A DNA stretch of 64,000 nucleotides from Sclerodactyla briareus (Eukaryota > Echinodermata > Holothuroidea > Dendrochirotida > Sclerodactylidae), in NCBI GenBank assembly GCA_026419785.1, contig JAODTK010005733.1, positions 248,001-312,000 of the forward strand. The letters are read 5' to 3'. The stretch's first letter is position 1; every line of letters starts with the position of its first letter. The notes beneath the pieces are model-generated. The model did no database searches. It had not been told where the DNA came from and saw only the letters and a list, made by a program, of their open reading frames with translations. The position numbers were made by a program, and so were the translations under genes. Of the stretch, positions 12,857-26,100 are shown one piece after another.

Positions 12857-15800
12857 ATAGATACTAATAATATGTCTATAGCACTGACGGCTAATACTGA
12901 GGGCCAGCATATATTCCAAAATTGTTTCACTTGTTTCACCAGCAATTTGTTTCGGATATTTTTTTTATCAGGCGAAGCATGGGGAGTTATGCTTCTTTGT
13001 TACGATTGTGCACCCGCTGTTCATAGACGTGATAATCATCCGTTCGGTTACCAATCGTATGTATGAAACAAAAAAGCCAAAGATATTTTTATGAATGTTT
13101 TGCGCATAATTTTCCATCGTTTCACGCCAGGTGGCCCTCGATTTTTGCTTCCCCGGGCCGCAGTCTTGAAAATTCGGGTCCACGGAAAGTGGAAACGTAT
13201 AACTTTCTCGATCCTTTAAATCTGATCAAGGGTTATTGCGTAGCCGATCGAAAACCATTGATTGACATTAACGATATACGGAGGAATTGAATATCATTTG
13301 CATATTTTACTCTTCCTGGGACAGGCTAGGATAGTCTAACTCTCTCGAAGAATGACTCTTAGTAGATCGATATCAGCTCTCTGTGCGGATCAAAGAGACA
13401 CTCTTTTTTTTTCCGTCTGTTTTCTACCTTATACGCTATTCCGCTGATCGTAATCTTCATCCACCAATTTACGGGATATTTCTCGAAGCCTCATTATTAT
13501 TCATGAGCTCGGAAATTGATCACCTTTTCGGTATCCTACTGGAAAATGCCCCGTTAGGGGGCCTGGTTTTCCCCACAGACACCCTCGGTTCATAGGAGGT
13601 TCCCCTTTCCGGGGTCACTGAACCATAAACTTATACCGCCTGCACGATTCACGAACCCCCTACGGCAAAAGCACATTTGTACTTTCACCTCGGTTAAAAT
13701 TGAATAAAGTGACATCGGTCAGTAGGTAGGATTGTAAGCCTTGTAAGGAGGAAAAGAAAGTATTATCAATAAATTCAGGTAGAAAACGGCGTTCCTTCTG
13801 ACCAGAAATGTAGGTGGGTAACATGAAGTATATTTGAAGAGCGCATGTGCGTACAAAGTCTTTAACTATTCATCTATAACATTTTAATTCGACAATCAAA
13901 ACCAAATTAAGCCATCTACACGAGCACGGGTTTCTAAGAATATTTTTCAGGCGTTTCGCCAAATGCTTCGGAAACATTTCCTGTGGAGTGATGCGGAGTT
14001 ATATTACCAAATTATTTATTTGCGAAACATTTTTCAATTCACGAAACTTCGAACGCGTCCGAAGTGTTCAGGTACATTTTGGCGGAACGGGATCTGCTAC
14101 ATTGAACGATCAAGTAATATGTCAGTGATTCGAGAGATTGCTGTATTGTCGTTGTTTCTCCTGGTCTGCTGTTTGAAGTATAATTAAATTGTTTGTTGAA
14201 TAAGATATTTTCGAAATGGTATAAAAATGGTTGGAGAACATTTAGATTTGATTTCGGAGGCGGGGGTGCTAGGACGCCTCTTCACAGCCGCCCATGGTCG
14301 GTTGATAGGCGCCCTAACAAGATGTTTTCTGATTGGATGTTCCTTTGGCATGGATTGTGTTTTTGTAGGGTCAGGGATTAAGTGAGAGGAATTTACTTCT
14401 TCTCCTCTGCAGGATCAACCACGGTCACCCAGCCTAACGAACCGATCACATTCCAAGAATATTATCAAGTGCGAATGTAATAGAGACGAATGTAAAGCCA
14501 CCGTGTGCTGATCCTTTGAAGATGGCATCGATATAGTTCATTGCTACGGCCCGTACAAAGCAGTATTACCCGTGTTTGTGAACCAACCTAATACAATGTT
14601 ATGATCTCAGATACCATATGTCGCAGTAGGATACATCTATCGCACCCTACTCGGGCTACTCGCCCTGCCAGCGATATTCCCGTTTCCCGTGTCCTTGTTC
14701 GCGAACTTAACAGAAAACATTACATTGATTACAATATGATTGAACCATGCAAATAAACCACTTTCGTTTTTCGACAGACGGGTAGAGCGACTCGAAAGGC
14801 TGCCATTTCGTTGCCGGTGTAGTGAGCAGTCTGTAATAGCCCCGAATGACATATGGAGAAACCCACACGAGTATAGGTTGCACTGATCCATGGAATGAAA
14901 CCTCTAGTTTCTCCCACGCATATCTAACACTGCCTAACGGTATAGGGTACCTGGTCGTTATATGGTTAGGCCCACATGCCCACTATCTCGAAGGATCTGA
15001 TCTGTGAAGTATCGGGTGTCATAAGGTGCGCTTTTGGAGGGGTTTCGGGGTCAGAATTGGAGAAGATATACACGTGGAATCATGAAACTATCACCCGTAT
15101 CCCACTAATATTGACTACAGATGAAAGCACAGATCAGATCTACCAGGCCGTCGTAGGTCTTGTGCAGACCATATGCCGTTGTCACTTAAAAAATATCTCC
15201 CTCAGGGGCATATGTTTTCTATGTAATTTAGACGTCCAGTCACGTCCCACACTATGCGCTATAGTATAACGTATATCCTTTTTGTTGATTTTTCCTACGA
15301 ATTAAACAATACATGTGTTGCCCTTTCCCGAAATTAACACATTCACTTCTCCATGTGCATTTATAACATTTTGCCATTCGCTTAACCCGATTACGGGATG
15401 GGCTGTGGACGTGTTTGGGCTATGGGAGGTGTGAGGAACGCATATAGTCCTAAACCACATAATGAAATCAGCCATAGAAGCAAGATCTTTATGCAATAAT
15501 AGGACCTACCGGTCGAACGCTGCAGCATGAGTGCATATGTTCAATACGACCTGACACACTTCTGACAGAGTTAAATATTAGTTAACATATTTATTTACAT
15601 TTACTTATTTATTCATTTGTTGTCGCCAGCACGTCGTTCTCACTCACTTATTGATGTATCCACACGAGTAGTTCAATAGAAATTAATTACTATGTATAGG
15701 CTAGGCCTATAGCCCAACATATGATGCCTCCATACAAAACTTACATTGTAATTTAATTAGGGAAGCTGCCAGCTTGATAAACTTACACATTCGAGACCTA

Positions 15801-16593
15801 GAAATCACAAACTCAGACGAAAATACTTACCAAAGTGTTACGGTATTCATGGCATATGTTCCGCACTACTTTTTACGCACCCATGGTTTCTACAGATATA
15901 TTAAGTGGATAAAGGATTTTAAAGAGTGCAGTGTGTTTATAGGAAGAAACACATGCTGCGTTAATTAATTGGCTGAAAATGAAAAGCATCGTTTATTGTT
16001 TTGTTACATTTGTGTACATTGTAACAACTGTCTGTATCTGTATTGATCGGAAATGTTTCGCCTAACCAGCTTTTATGAGATATGAATGAACATCTAGTCA
16101 CCGTGTCTAATTTAGTCTTGGATTAACACTGCTAACTTCATGAGAATCTCCCGCCAGAATATCGAATATCTCGCGCGGTATTATAGTGTTAGCTGTATAT
16201 GATATACTAGTTTGAACTGTTGAAGCTAGTGAGATATATGTTGCAGCCTTGAGCCTAATCCGTTTGAAGAGGTGCAATAGCTCCGACGCCTGCTGGTCAT
16301 TAGGTTTACGTTCACATGAAAAAATATTGCACCTGGTGTTTTGATACTTTGTAGTTTACACCTCGTAATTACATAACTCTGTGTTATTTTTGCAGGCACT
16401 TTCAGTAGCTAAGTTTTCATACAACGGATGGATGAACTCCATAGCGTGTCAGCAACTTTTTAAGAGCGGAATTGAAAGATTCCTCAAAAATTTCTTTGTA
16501 CTTCCGAAAAGACGCACAGAAAGTAGGGTGAAGTATTCTAGACGCTGGGACTGGGTGATTACACTTTCACCAGGAGTCAATTAGGACCCACGT

Positions 16594-16618
16594 GATAGTT
16601 CTATACCATAGAACTATC
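16594..16618. repeat. Short perfect inverted repeat (hairpin)
   Basis: An 11-bp stem GATAGTTCTAT pairs with ATAGAACTATC across a 3-base loop. It lies in the Zic intron. It is not followed by a T-run and has no known role here. Confidence 0.6.
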
Positions 16619-16769
16619 GGAGGTCAGGAGGGAAAATGATTTTTGTTTCTCGTTAATATGAAGCGATACTGAACACATGATCATGACACGAGATACCAAA
16701 GGACGAGCCGTCATTTTTACCCAAGTATTATTAAAGGGATACAGCTACGTTTATAAAATAATAATGACG

Positions 16770-16865
16770 TAACATACACTTTGAAAACAGTGTTTATTAA
16801 TTGAACACCTTTCTCAACATGATTTTGCCATCCCTTTTGAAACGCATTCAATTCCCAACAGCCTA
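16770..16865. repeat. Dispersed repeat family with AACAGTGTT core, copy 1
   Basis: Contains ACTTTGA-AACAGTGTT, then an AATTGAACAC-like word and TTTTGCCATCCC. The same word order recurs at 17935-18010 and, more weakly, at 45230-45300. Its short internal inverted words suggest a degraded non-autonomous DNA element, but no ends or target duplication could be fixed. Confidence 0.45.
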
Positions 16866-17934
16866 AACAATTTACAGCCTGATTCAGTGCGCAAGTGTGT
16901 AACGCTGCATGGTCCAGCAGTCCAGTAGTGAACGTACACGCGTATTTCCATTGTTTTCTATCAGTCTATAGACGAACAAATTAGAAGAAAAAAATTGTAG
17001 AATGCACAATATATGAACCATGCACTGTTTGAAGCTGGAACATTCTGGAAAATGCGGATTTCAATATTTCTAGTCAATAACAATTGGGAGGACGATCAGT
17101 AATGTTTGTTCATCGTTCATTTTTCCCAAGTAAATTTCAGACTTCGTTTCAATCGTCTTCACCTAAAACTCTAATTCGCTTTACCAAATTGACGAACCGG
17201 AACAGACAGTCGGTTGTCAAATGACGCATTTTGATCGTCGACAAACCAGAAAACGCGTGCAGAAGGTAATAAAGCGGCTGTAAACCAGGTGTCTCAATGT
17301 CGATTTTCTGTACTCTAATCATCCCAGAAATAAAGAACCATTTTTTAGCAGCACCGACGAACCCTGCACACATGGCCACACTCTCCATTCACGACGGGTA
17401 TACACTTCTTCAGCGTGAAGATCTGACTTCGGAATTAGGCCTTTTTTAGGAGTTTAATTTTTTTCTTGCGCTGAGTTGAGGTTTGTTTAATCTGTTTTGT
17501 TACCCCTAACACTGTCCAGACACATGGCTGTCTTCCTGGCAGACGCGTTGTAGGGTTTTCCGACTAATTAAGTGATTTGGCTGGGTACCGTATTCTATGG
17601 GACCCGTGGGTATTGGCGCGTTAGTTTTTGTTCGTTTCTTTTATGGGGTTATTAAGTATTACTCATTTTTGTAACATTCGAGCGAGAAAGTTGGATACGG
17701 ATATATTCCTCTGATTAAACTTGATTACAAATGGCATAAGTCAACGTATTTCTCAAGTTGTTGCTTTCAATATAGGTTTGGAATCACTCTCCAGTGAGTA
17801 TCCTTTGGTGGCAAATCCAGATAAGTCTTCAAATATGTATGAAGTGAGTGAGACGACTGTATGACTAAGTTACACTCTTAAAGAATGTTAAGGAATTAGC
17901 ACTCATCCAACACTATGTATCTTGAACGAGTTTC

Positions 17935-18100
17935 ATATCTACACTTTGAGAACAGTGTTCGAAAATTAATACTTTTCTGAACACTTTTTGCTGCCCCTTT
18001 AGCAGTTCAGAAACGTTTTTCAATGATCTCACCTGATCACGGTGTCGCCTACTGCATGTGTCGTGTGTGCGCGTCTGTGTGCGTGCGTGTGTGTTTTGGG
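17935..18100. repeat. Dispersed repeat family with AACAGTGTT core, copy 2, running into a (TG)n tract
   Basis: The sequence ACTTTGAGAACAGTGTTC followed by CTGAACACTTTTTGCTGCCCC parallels the copy at 16770-16865. About 70 bp further on it runs into a TGTG/CGTG microsatellite at 18056-18095. The copy near 45.2 kb is likewise followed by a CA microsatellite. Confidence 0.45.
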
Positions 18101-19509
18101 GCTGAAGGAATGGTGTTCACCAGTTTACAAAGTGAGAACAAATTTTGTTTAGAAAGTGTTTAATGCTATAGAGAGCTATATCTGGAAATAATGTAATCAT
18201 ACTGAGATTAGTTTTGTTGCTTTCACAACGTGGAGGTAAATCTTCTCAATCAGGGCTCAGAAAACATTCTTATTTCTTTTTCAAATAAAATCGTGGCGTC
18301 ACATGAATTATAACGTTTATTAGCTGTTCCACACTGTCTTTCTATGAGAAAAAGGATTGGGGACCGTCCTCTCAATTGGTTCCTATGAGCCTGGGTACAA
18401 CAGACCGATGTCCAATGGGCGAATCACGGCTGAAGAGTGTCTATAATTATTCAAGTTTTGCAACCGGTCGTTCAATTTGTCCACCGAATGGATGAGAGGA
18501 CGACCGACAACCAGTTTCCTATCACCAATAGTTTTACATAGCACTTCAACAGTGCGTAACGTACACCCTTGGTGTACAGGTGTAGGTCACTTATCAGAGT
18601 TGACAAGACGTTAGGCTTCCATGCAGAACGTTACACGTGTATACTCATAAAACATGGACCATTCATTTGGGAAAGAAAATCGTTTTTCCTATCGCAACAA
18701 GGGGTTCATAAGGGATTGACAGCTGATGTCCTAATTGACATTACTTCTGCCAAAACAGCAGTTTTATTCTCGAAAATACTAATCACTATAGAATTGTTGA
18801 TAATTCCCCTCGGCACTCAACTACAATCATCTACTTGTTGATATTCACAAACCGCCCGGGTAATATCTGTCCCTATCCCTTGTTATCCGCTGCCTGTGTG
18901 TACCCATGCACAGTCGTATATGAGGGCCGATATTTTTTTTTTGTTTTCGATGCACTGAGGTGTAGGAGATGATATACTTTTATGTTGTGAAGGTCTATCG
19001 GCCCAACTGACCAAACGTGAAATTATCCAAATCATCTTTAAATGTTTGGGTTATATGCACCCCGAATCCATGTTCCAAACACAAGTACCGGTGAATATCC
19101 TCGATAACTTGAGATACCATGCTTAAATAAATATATAATATTGTACACCATCATGTATATATGGTAAATAAATGGGTGGTCATATTGGCGGCGTTTTGTA
19201 TCTAGAGCTATCGTATAAGACGATCAAAGTAGGGATTTTGCACAACGTACTGTCCTCTACTAACACAACATGCCGTCTGGCTGGACACGTTATATTTTCA
19301 AACTTCTAAGCGAACCCACCGCCACCTATGCTTGCTGCGGGTAATTACGAAGGCTATAAGAACAAAAATTCCAACGATCGGTAGAAGGAGCAATAGAAAA
19401 GGCCATTCCAATCGCAATTTGTCATGCATAGTTACGACAAACTGATACGCGACGCGGTTTTCACGCTAACGCGCTATTTGATAGCCAACAAATAACGAAC
19501 GGAAATTTG

Positions 19510-19529
19510 AAAAAAAAAAAAAAAAAAAA
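19510..19529. repeat. Poly(A) tract, 20 bp
   Basis: An uninterrupted run of 20 A. No retroposed gene sequence is visible upstream of it. Confidence 0.9.
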
Positions 19530-21233
19530 CACAATTGATAAACACATCTTGTTAACTATCGTATACAAACTGCAGAGATAATTGTTGTCGTTTGTCAGCG
19601 TTTTGAAACCTAAATATTATATTTACAAAGAAAGTATCGCTTATTATGATTACTGTCCATTTACAACAACGACGTGTGCGCATATGCATGCGATGTTTAA
19701 GGATAACTGTCTGCGTTTTTGTTACAATTGGGGCATGGTTCGACATACATTCCAAAACTTACCGAGAAATAATGGAAACTGCCATTCATCATCCGTTCAG
19801 ACATTAAGGATGAGGATTAAGGATGCGCTATTTTTTTTTTTTTCGTTCCGTATGACCAGGGATGACTGATTTTTGTTGGCGATAATCCTGTCAACAGATG
19901 ACTATTCATAACAGTTTATCCGTTATCTGGTTGGGCGCCCTGTCCGGGGAGAGACGAGGTTCGGTGGATTGGAAATTGGTAATAACAGCTATAGGTTATG
20001 TCGTTTGGGCCCAATGACTTTCTTAACCGTGGTTTTTCGTTTGTACGTTGTTCACAGTTTGTATGTAATTGTCGAGGATTACTAGGTCCTGCAGTTCGGG
20101 GGTCATTGTTTGGCAAACCGCATGCATTACAGTGTGACGCCACAGGTTATAACACCTGACCACCTCCCACACCCCAGACACAGGGAGGAGAAGTTCCGAG
20201 AATGAACCCCTCCCGCACTTCTATCCATTATCCACTTGATGATAATACAAGTACTCACATGTTGCATACATCTCTGGGCTGTGGTCGATAAAAGGATGTG
20301 GATTATCACCGGTGTCCATATCGGCGGCCCACAACCTCAATCGAATTTCTGAACCAGTTCCAGCCAGTACAGTATGGGTCAATTAATTCTCAATTACTAT
20401 GTTTGAATGGTACAAAATACGTGCTGCATGGTGGAACGATGGTATGTGGGGTATATTAACTCGACTACAATGAGATATATTTTCCACCATAATTCACAGA
20501 GGGAAGATGCAAATGACTATAAAAGTTAAGGAATCACGATATGTTATTTTTTCCTCCATAAATGTTTAAAATTTGCCTCTTGCTTAAACAGGTCTTTCAA
20601 AGTTTGTAACAGAGTTTCTCTCAGTGATCCGGCCACCAGCACACTTTAACCAGCATATCGCTTGACCAACAGCTTTGGGGGGGAAAGTAATTACTCACAT
20701 GGAGTTAACCAAAAAAACGGCTCTGCTATAACATTACATAGGGTTAAGGGTTATACCTACACTTGAGTTGAGGCTTTCATGAACAGTGTCATCAAATCTT
20801 GGGGTGAGAGTCTGGGGAATGCGCCCGCCGAGGGAGAGCCGCACGTAACCAAGTACAAGGTGCTAATATTGATATACCAACATCTATAAATTTTGAGTCT
20901 CCGCAATTTTTTTCCCTGTACTGGAAAGGCGACATCAGCTGTTGTTTTCATCGAGTAGTGCAGTTAACTTTTGTTAGCTGAGCGTCTGCTTGTGTAACAC
21001 ACGCAAGACCACGCCTTCCAAGCCACCATTCACCCGGTGCGTTCTACTATTCAACAAGGCAGTTCTAGTCTGCGTATCACTATTATGTATCTGGTAGATG
21101 CTCGGGAAAAACATCAAAAAATGCGGCGGTAACTATAGGGGCATGTATTGCTACTACGAGTCGTCTTTAATCCGTCTCGAATAAAATGAAAACACTAACC
21201 ATGTTAACTGCGGATTTTGGAAATTATATGAAT

Positions 21234-21246
21234 TATATTATATATA

Positions 21247-21294
<48 letters not shown>
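21234..21294. repeat. Microsatellite (TA)n
   Basis: About 60 bp of TA dinucleotides with one C interruption, inside the Zic intron. Confidence 0.95.
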
Positions 21295-21295
<1 letters not shown>

Positions 21296-21939
21296 CTCGG
21301 AACGAACAAAATTGCAGAGACTTTATTCCTGGGCGATACAGACAGGTTTCAGTCCATCTCTAACTTGTGTGAATTCGGTTTCCGGCATGCGCATATGACT
21401 CATATGCCGGTTGCCCACTTCCAGCCAATTGGAAACATTTTGCCTCGATCAGCGGATAATTAGGACTAAGGAACCAAAATTTAGCTGCATTTCGGTCTTC
21501 ATGTGTTTATATATAGTTATGCCCACTTGATTCCCGTCTTCAACCAAACATTGACTGGTTGAGAGGAAGTTAGCAAGACACGATAGCATGACAACGGAGT
21601 ATAGGATACGCCTTGCATTCTGTCCCCAACTATAATCAAGTTACAACTCTGTGATAGGTCTCGAAGAACTCAGAAGATGTGCAACTAGTTGCTATAGGGC
21701 TGTCTTGCCCGCTACTATGCAAACACCAACTCGAGGTTTTCACTGCATAATGGTAACACGCAACATGTATTTATGTTGCTTGTATAATTGTGAGACCGAG
21801 GTGAAACATTTCTTTCATTCTTTCACCCGTTTCGAGCGGTGATGACAAACAGGGGATGCAGACATGTTATCAGTAACAACTATACCCCGGGTCTGTTATG
21901 GCGCATAACTACTGTTATTGTTATGTTGTTATGTTATTA

Positions 21940-22270
21940 TGTAACCAATAGTTCAGCACGAAACCCAATCATCAACGTACATTCGCACGGTTGAGTTCAT
22001 GCGTGCTAGCAGATCATTGACGGTATAATAATAATAATGGACCGAGAACTGTGCCCTGAGGTACCCCTAGAGAGGCAACACTAAGTTCACTCACTTTCCT
22101 GTTGTCGAGATACACAACGGTTCAGACATATAATGGTACATAGTGGGAGTAGGTAAACATTAAACCAGTACGTGCTTCAGTAAAGACGGAGCGAAACGTT
22201 TATTGAGCAGTCTGGCTTTCTCAAAAGCGCAGGTGATTGCTAAGTTGCCATGAGGAGAGTGTTAATGCTA
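21940..22270 (-). pseudogene. Non-LTR retrotransposon reverse-transcriptase fragment
   Basis: On the minus strand the frame starting at 22115 reads VYLDNRKVSE and then GVPQGTVLGPLLL (22066 downward), the classic palm motif of non-LTR reverse transcriptases. After a shift of frame it continues as VNDLLARMNSTVRMYVDD. The catalytic YVDD box is at 21968-21979. Only this palm segment is recognisable; flanking RT sequence is degraded or absent. It lies in the Zic intron on the same strand as the gene. The motif spacing fits CR1/Jockey-like LINEs; the exact clade is not resolved. Confidence 0.85.
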
Positions 22271-23151
22271 TACTGGTAACTACGCTTCACCTAATGAACT
22301 TAAAAAAAAGACTTCTGTATTCTGTCACATAATGTTTCCCAATGATGTGACCTGTAAGCAATCAAGATTCCGTATTCACTTTCTTGTGAGCACGGAACCC
22401 CCACCCCACCTGTCAGCTTGAACCTGAATCTGTCTCCTAAAAGCCTGACTACACTACTGTCGACCTGGGTATTCTCAGTATATTTTTGACGGTAACCCAA
22501 CACCTTGACGATAAAACTCTTCTACTGACAATCGTCCCTAGATCCGGTATGATAAGTTATTGAAAGCCGTACGTCTCATATTTTTCATACTGAATCTGAA
22601 CAGCGCCTAATGCCATAGTCCATAGTCCTATGACGACCTGAACAAAATACTGAGATGGTCCGCTACCTTCTTTAACCATGAACAACGGGAATCGTTTTAT
22701 TTGAATCCGGTGATACCACCGTGCATTCATACAGTCTACCAAAAATGCACCAGGCCCTTGCCGCAGCCGTGACTGCGAAAGGTGTTCGCTTTTATATTCC
22801 CGTTAAAGCAATCACCCAAAACTGAAAGAGGGAAAAACGCCTAATGCCACTTCATTGACACCCTTTCTGGAATGACGTATGAAAACCAAATCAAAAAGGG
22901 CACTTAAAGCCGGACATATTATGATTCAAGGTCAGGCAACAGTCTACCTACGTACGATTGTCGCTAAGTTGCGGTAATCGTGACTAAAGACTGGGTAATC
23001 GAATCCTACCCTTGAAAATCATATGCCGTTTGGCCCTGAAAGGAGAGGATCTGTTGTTGTGTTTCGCCTAGCGTAACAGTCCCGAGAGTCGTGCACGCTG
23101 CCTACCTTCGGCCGGTGAAAGCTTGGACCAGACTTCAGTTCTTTCAATTCT

Positions 23152-23176
23152 CCCCCCCCCCCCCACCCCCCCCCCA
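23152..23176. repeat. Poly(C) tract
   Basis: Two runs of C separated by a single A, inside the Zic intron. No terminal repeats or target duplications were found around it. Confidence 0.9.
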
Positions 23177-26100
23177 TATTGAGAGGGCATGAGACAAAAC
23201 TCCCGCCTCCCTCCCCCACATACCCTCTCACGCGAGCGCGCATTCTAGGATACGTTACCTTTTATTTTTGTCTATACTCAAATTAGTACCGGTGTGCATG
23301 CGACACGTGATATATCTTTAATGTGAGAGCCAGTCAGAGCTCCTAAAGAAACCTTCTGATTAATATACAACATTTTTTGGCACAAAAAAGTTTCTACACC
23401 CTCCCGTAGCGTCCACAAGGCATATGGCCCACGTAGCCTTTTTCATTTTTTTTCACTTTAATATTTCCCTCAATGTGCAAGATAGAAAGTACCCGAATAT
23501 AAGTAATTATGTTTAAATAAACGTTTTCATTCATCGAAATAGTTTACAGCTATGTTAAAACGTATATTCAATATGGCATGTGGATCATATAGTAGATCAA
23601 TATTCTGAAGAAACACAAACAAAAACAAATAGTCATGAACCTATGTTGTCGGTAAAACCAGACGTTACGTTTACTGTGTAGGCCGCGGCTGAATTGTTCC
23701 CAATGTATGGTAGAATTGCATGGTTAAGTAATAAATAGAACAACTAACCTGAAACCATAAATAAAACCAAAACCTGTGTCATGCATTGGCAAGACTAGTG
23801 AACCTGTACGTCAGTTCAACTTGATTTTCGACTGTAATAACGATCAGAAAGATGCTGTAGTAGCATTCTCCCGGTGCGGTCAACTGTGTATAACATGGGA
23901 TGTACGAGTCAAGCAAGTACTCGGGAAACAAATTCGAACAGTTATCTGTATCATTGGCGAGTTTTGAGGAGTCCACCATCCTGATCCGAACTGGGCCAAG
24001 GTCGACAAGTTTTATATATTTTTTTTTTAATGGGCAATGTCTCAATTCTGAACTTGCCCCAATAACATAGGCTATTCAGCTCAAACATTGAACAATATAG
24101 ATTTATCTATGACCCCATTACAATTAGCAAGTTGACACGCACTGCTTAGCATTTCAATACGTATCGAAATTGTGTCAGAACTTTCTTTACGAGAGTGTTC
24201 AATACTCAAATACACGGAGTATTATGCCTACTATTGGAGACTCCTACTAAGGCTATAACGTGTGTATAGGGTATGTCCTATCTGACGTTTTCTTAACTGC
24301 CCTAATACAAGAATTCCACAAACTAAACCTGCCTAGAGACCATCATTCATACTGTTTACCCTGTTATAATAGCTATTCAGATAGTTTCTCCTCGATACAA
24401 TATTAAATGAGCTGTAATTTAATAACGCTATATCCTACTTATCACCCATGCATAATCGTCCCCCGATTACTGTCAACGCCTCTCAACATAAACCATTGTG
24501 TGTGGTCCAATTCCCAAATCGCGGACGACAAATTGTTGTTGTGGTTTTTATTGTTGCTCTAGGTTCGATGGGATTTTATGTCCAACCGCAAGGCTCAGTG
24601 GGGCGCCTATAGCGATATTCCCTGGTCGCGAAATTGTAATCGGGTTGTTTTTTTTCGGCTACTCGTTGTCAGATCGTGGGATGTGTGAATAATTATGTTT
24701 GGCCTCCTATGTACCGGTATACTGCATTATACGAACGACACTGGCTTGTGATGATAAAACCGTCAAACGTGGGGAAAACTGCATGAAGTGCAAAGAGAAG
24801 ATTTTAAAGGGCCTACGAATTGAAACGATGTCTTTATTGTTGTTTTGTTTTTGTTTTGTTTTTTGAAAGAAATGTTGGACTACGAGGCGTTTTCGTACTG
24901 TTTTTTGTTTGAGTTCGTATTGGGAGGTTCGAAGGCATGTATATCCTGACGAGGGTCGCCATCTCATGAAACGACAATTTTTTCCTTCTTCATAAAAGTA
25001 CGCAAAATGTTACACCTTTCTTGTCATGACTTTTCTTCCTCCAAGGTCCATTTTTTATCGTTGAAATACAAACTTTTTTGAAATATTTCATACATTTATT
25101 TGAGTACAACCTATATGAATCGATTATTTCTCGTCACGTTAAAGTAGTCAGGTAGTGAGCCTATTACGATGCGTCCTACTCCGATTCTAAGAGTATGCCC
25201 GGGCTTTCAATCAGTTCATATACAGCAGTTATTATACGAGCGCAAGTGTACGCCATAATTCTCAAACGTGCGTTGTTTCAAATTTAAAAACATAATATAT
25301 AACTACAGTGAATAATATAGATTCAACTAAACCGATCAATAATCAGTTACCAGACTTTCAGATAATTATTTGCCATTAAGTGTATAGAACGACAAATTGT
25401 ATGTAAAACCAACGACTGAGTTAGCCATTAACAGTTAGGTTTTGTCGTTTTCGTTTATATACCATTGATCATATGTTGATCATACATCGCAATTTAGTTC
25501 AAACTGCCTCTTTCTATAGTCAGATAATATACAATTATAGTATACGATTATTAGTCCAGTAAGACAAGTACCTGAGTACGGCGGGTCTCAATTATAGCAC
25601 TGGAAATTAATTTTGATTTTAGAAATGCGTTTTATCAGCTTCCTGACAGAACAAACGAATCACTAATTCATTTTCAAAAAAAAGTTTTTTTGTTCGATGA
25701 CAATCAATTAACTTTCTATTCACAGGTTTTACAAGTTGAGACGTATGAACAGCTTTAAAGTACCTTAATCATAATGAGGGACAATGGATGGAGATATTAA
25801 TTAACCCAGATGAAATTATTCCTTTATACATCAAAACTATATTGTTCGAAGGGTTTTACCTTTTTATTTTTATTGCATAGCGAATTCACGCGACAATTCG
25901 ACCCAATGACGTTGAAGGTTGTTTTCATTATAGTAAATTGGAGGATTACTAATAGAATGAATGTAACTACTGGATTAATTTAATAATATGTCAAGGTCGC
26001 CTTGAAGACATCTCCATTTGTTATAGGTATAAACTTCATGGAGAAATGTTGATAATGTTCTTTCTAATAGTCAACAATTTTATAAAAAACGAAGCATGAG

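Noticed and set aside
12670..13066. Long open frames on both strands around 12.7-13.0 kb
   Set aside because: They are created by the (TA)n microsatellite, which encodes Ile-Tyr repeats in several frames.
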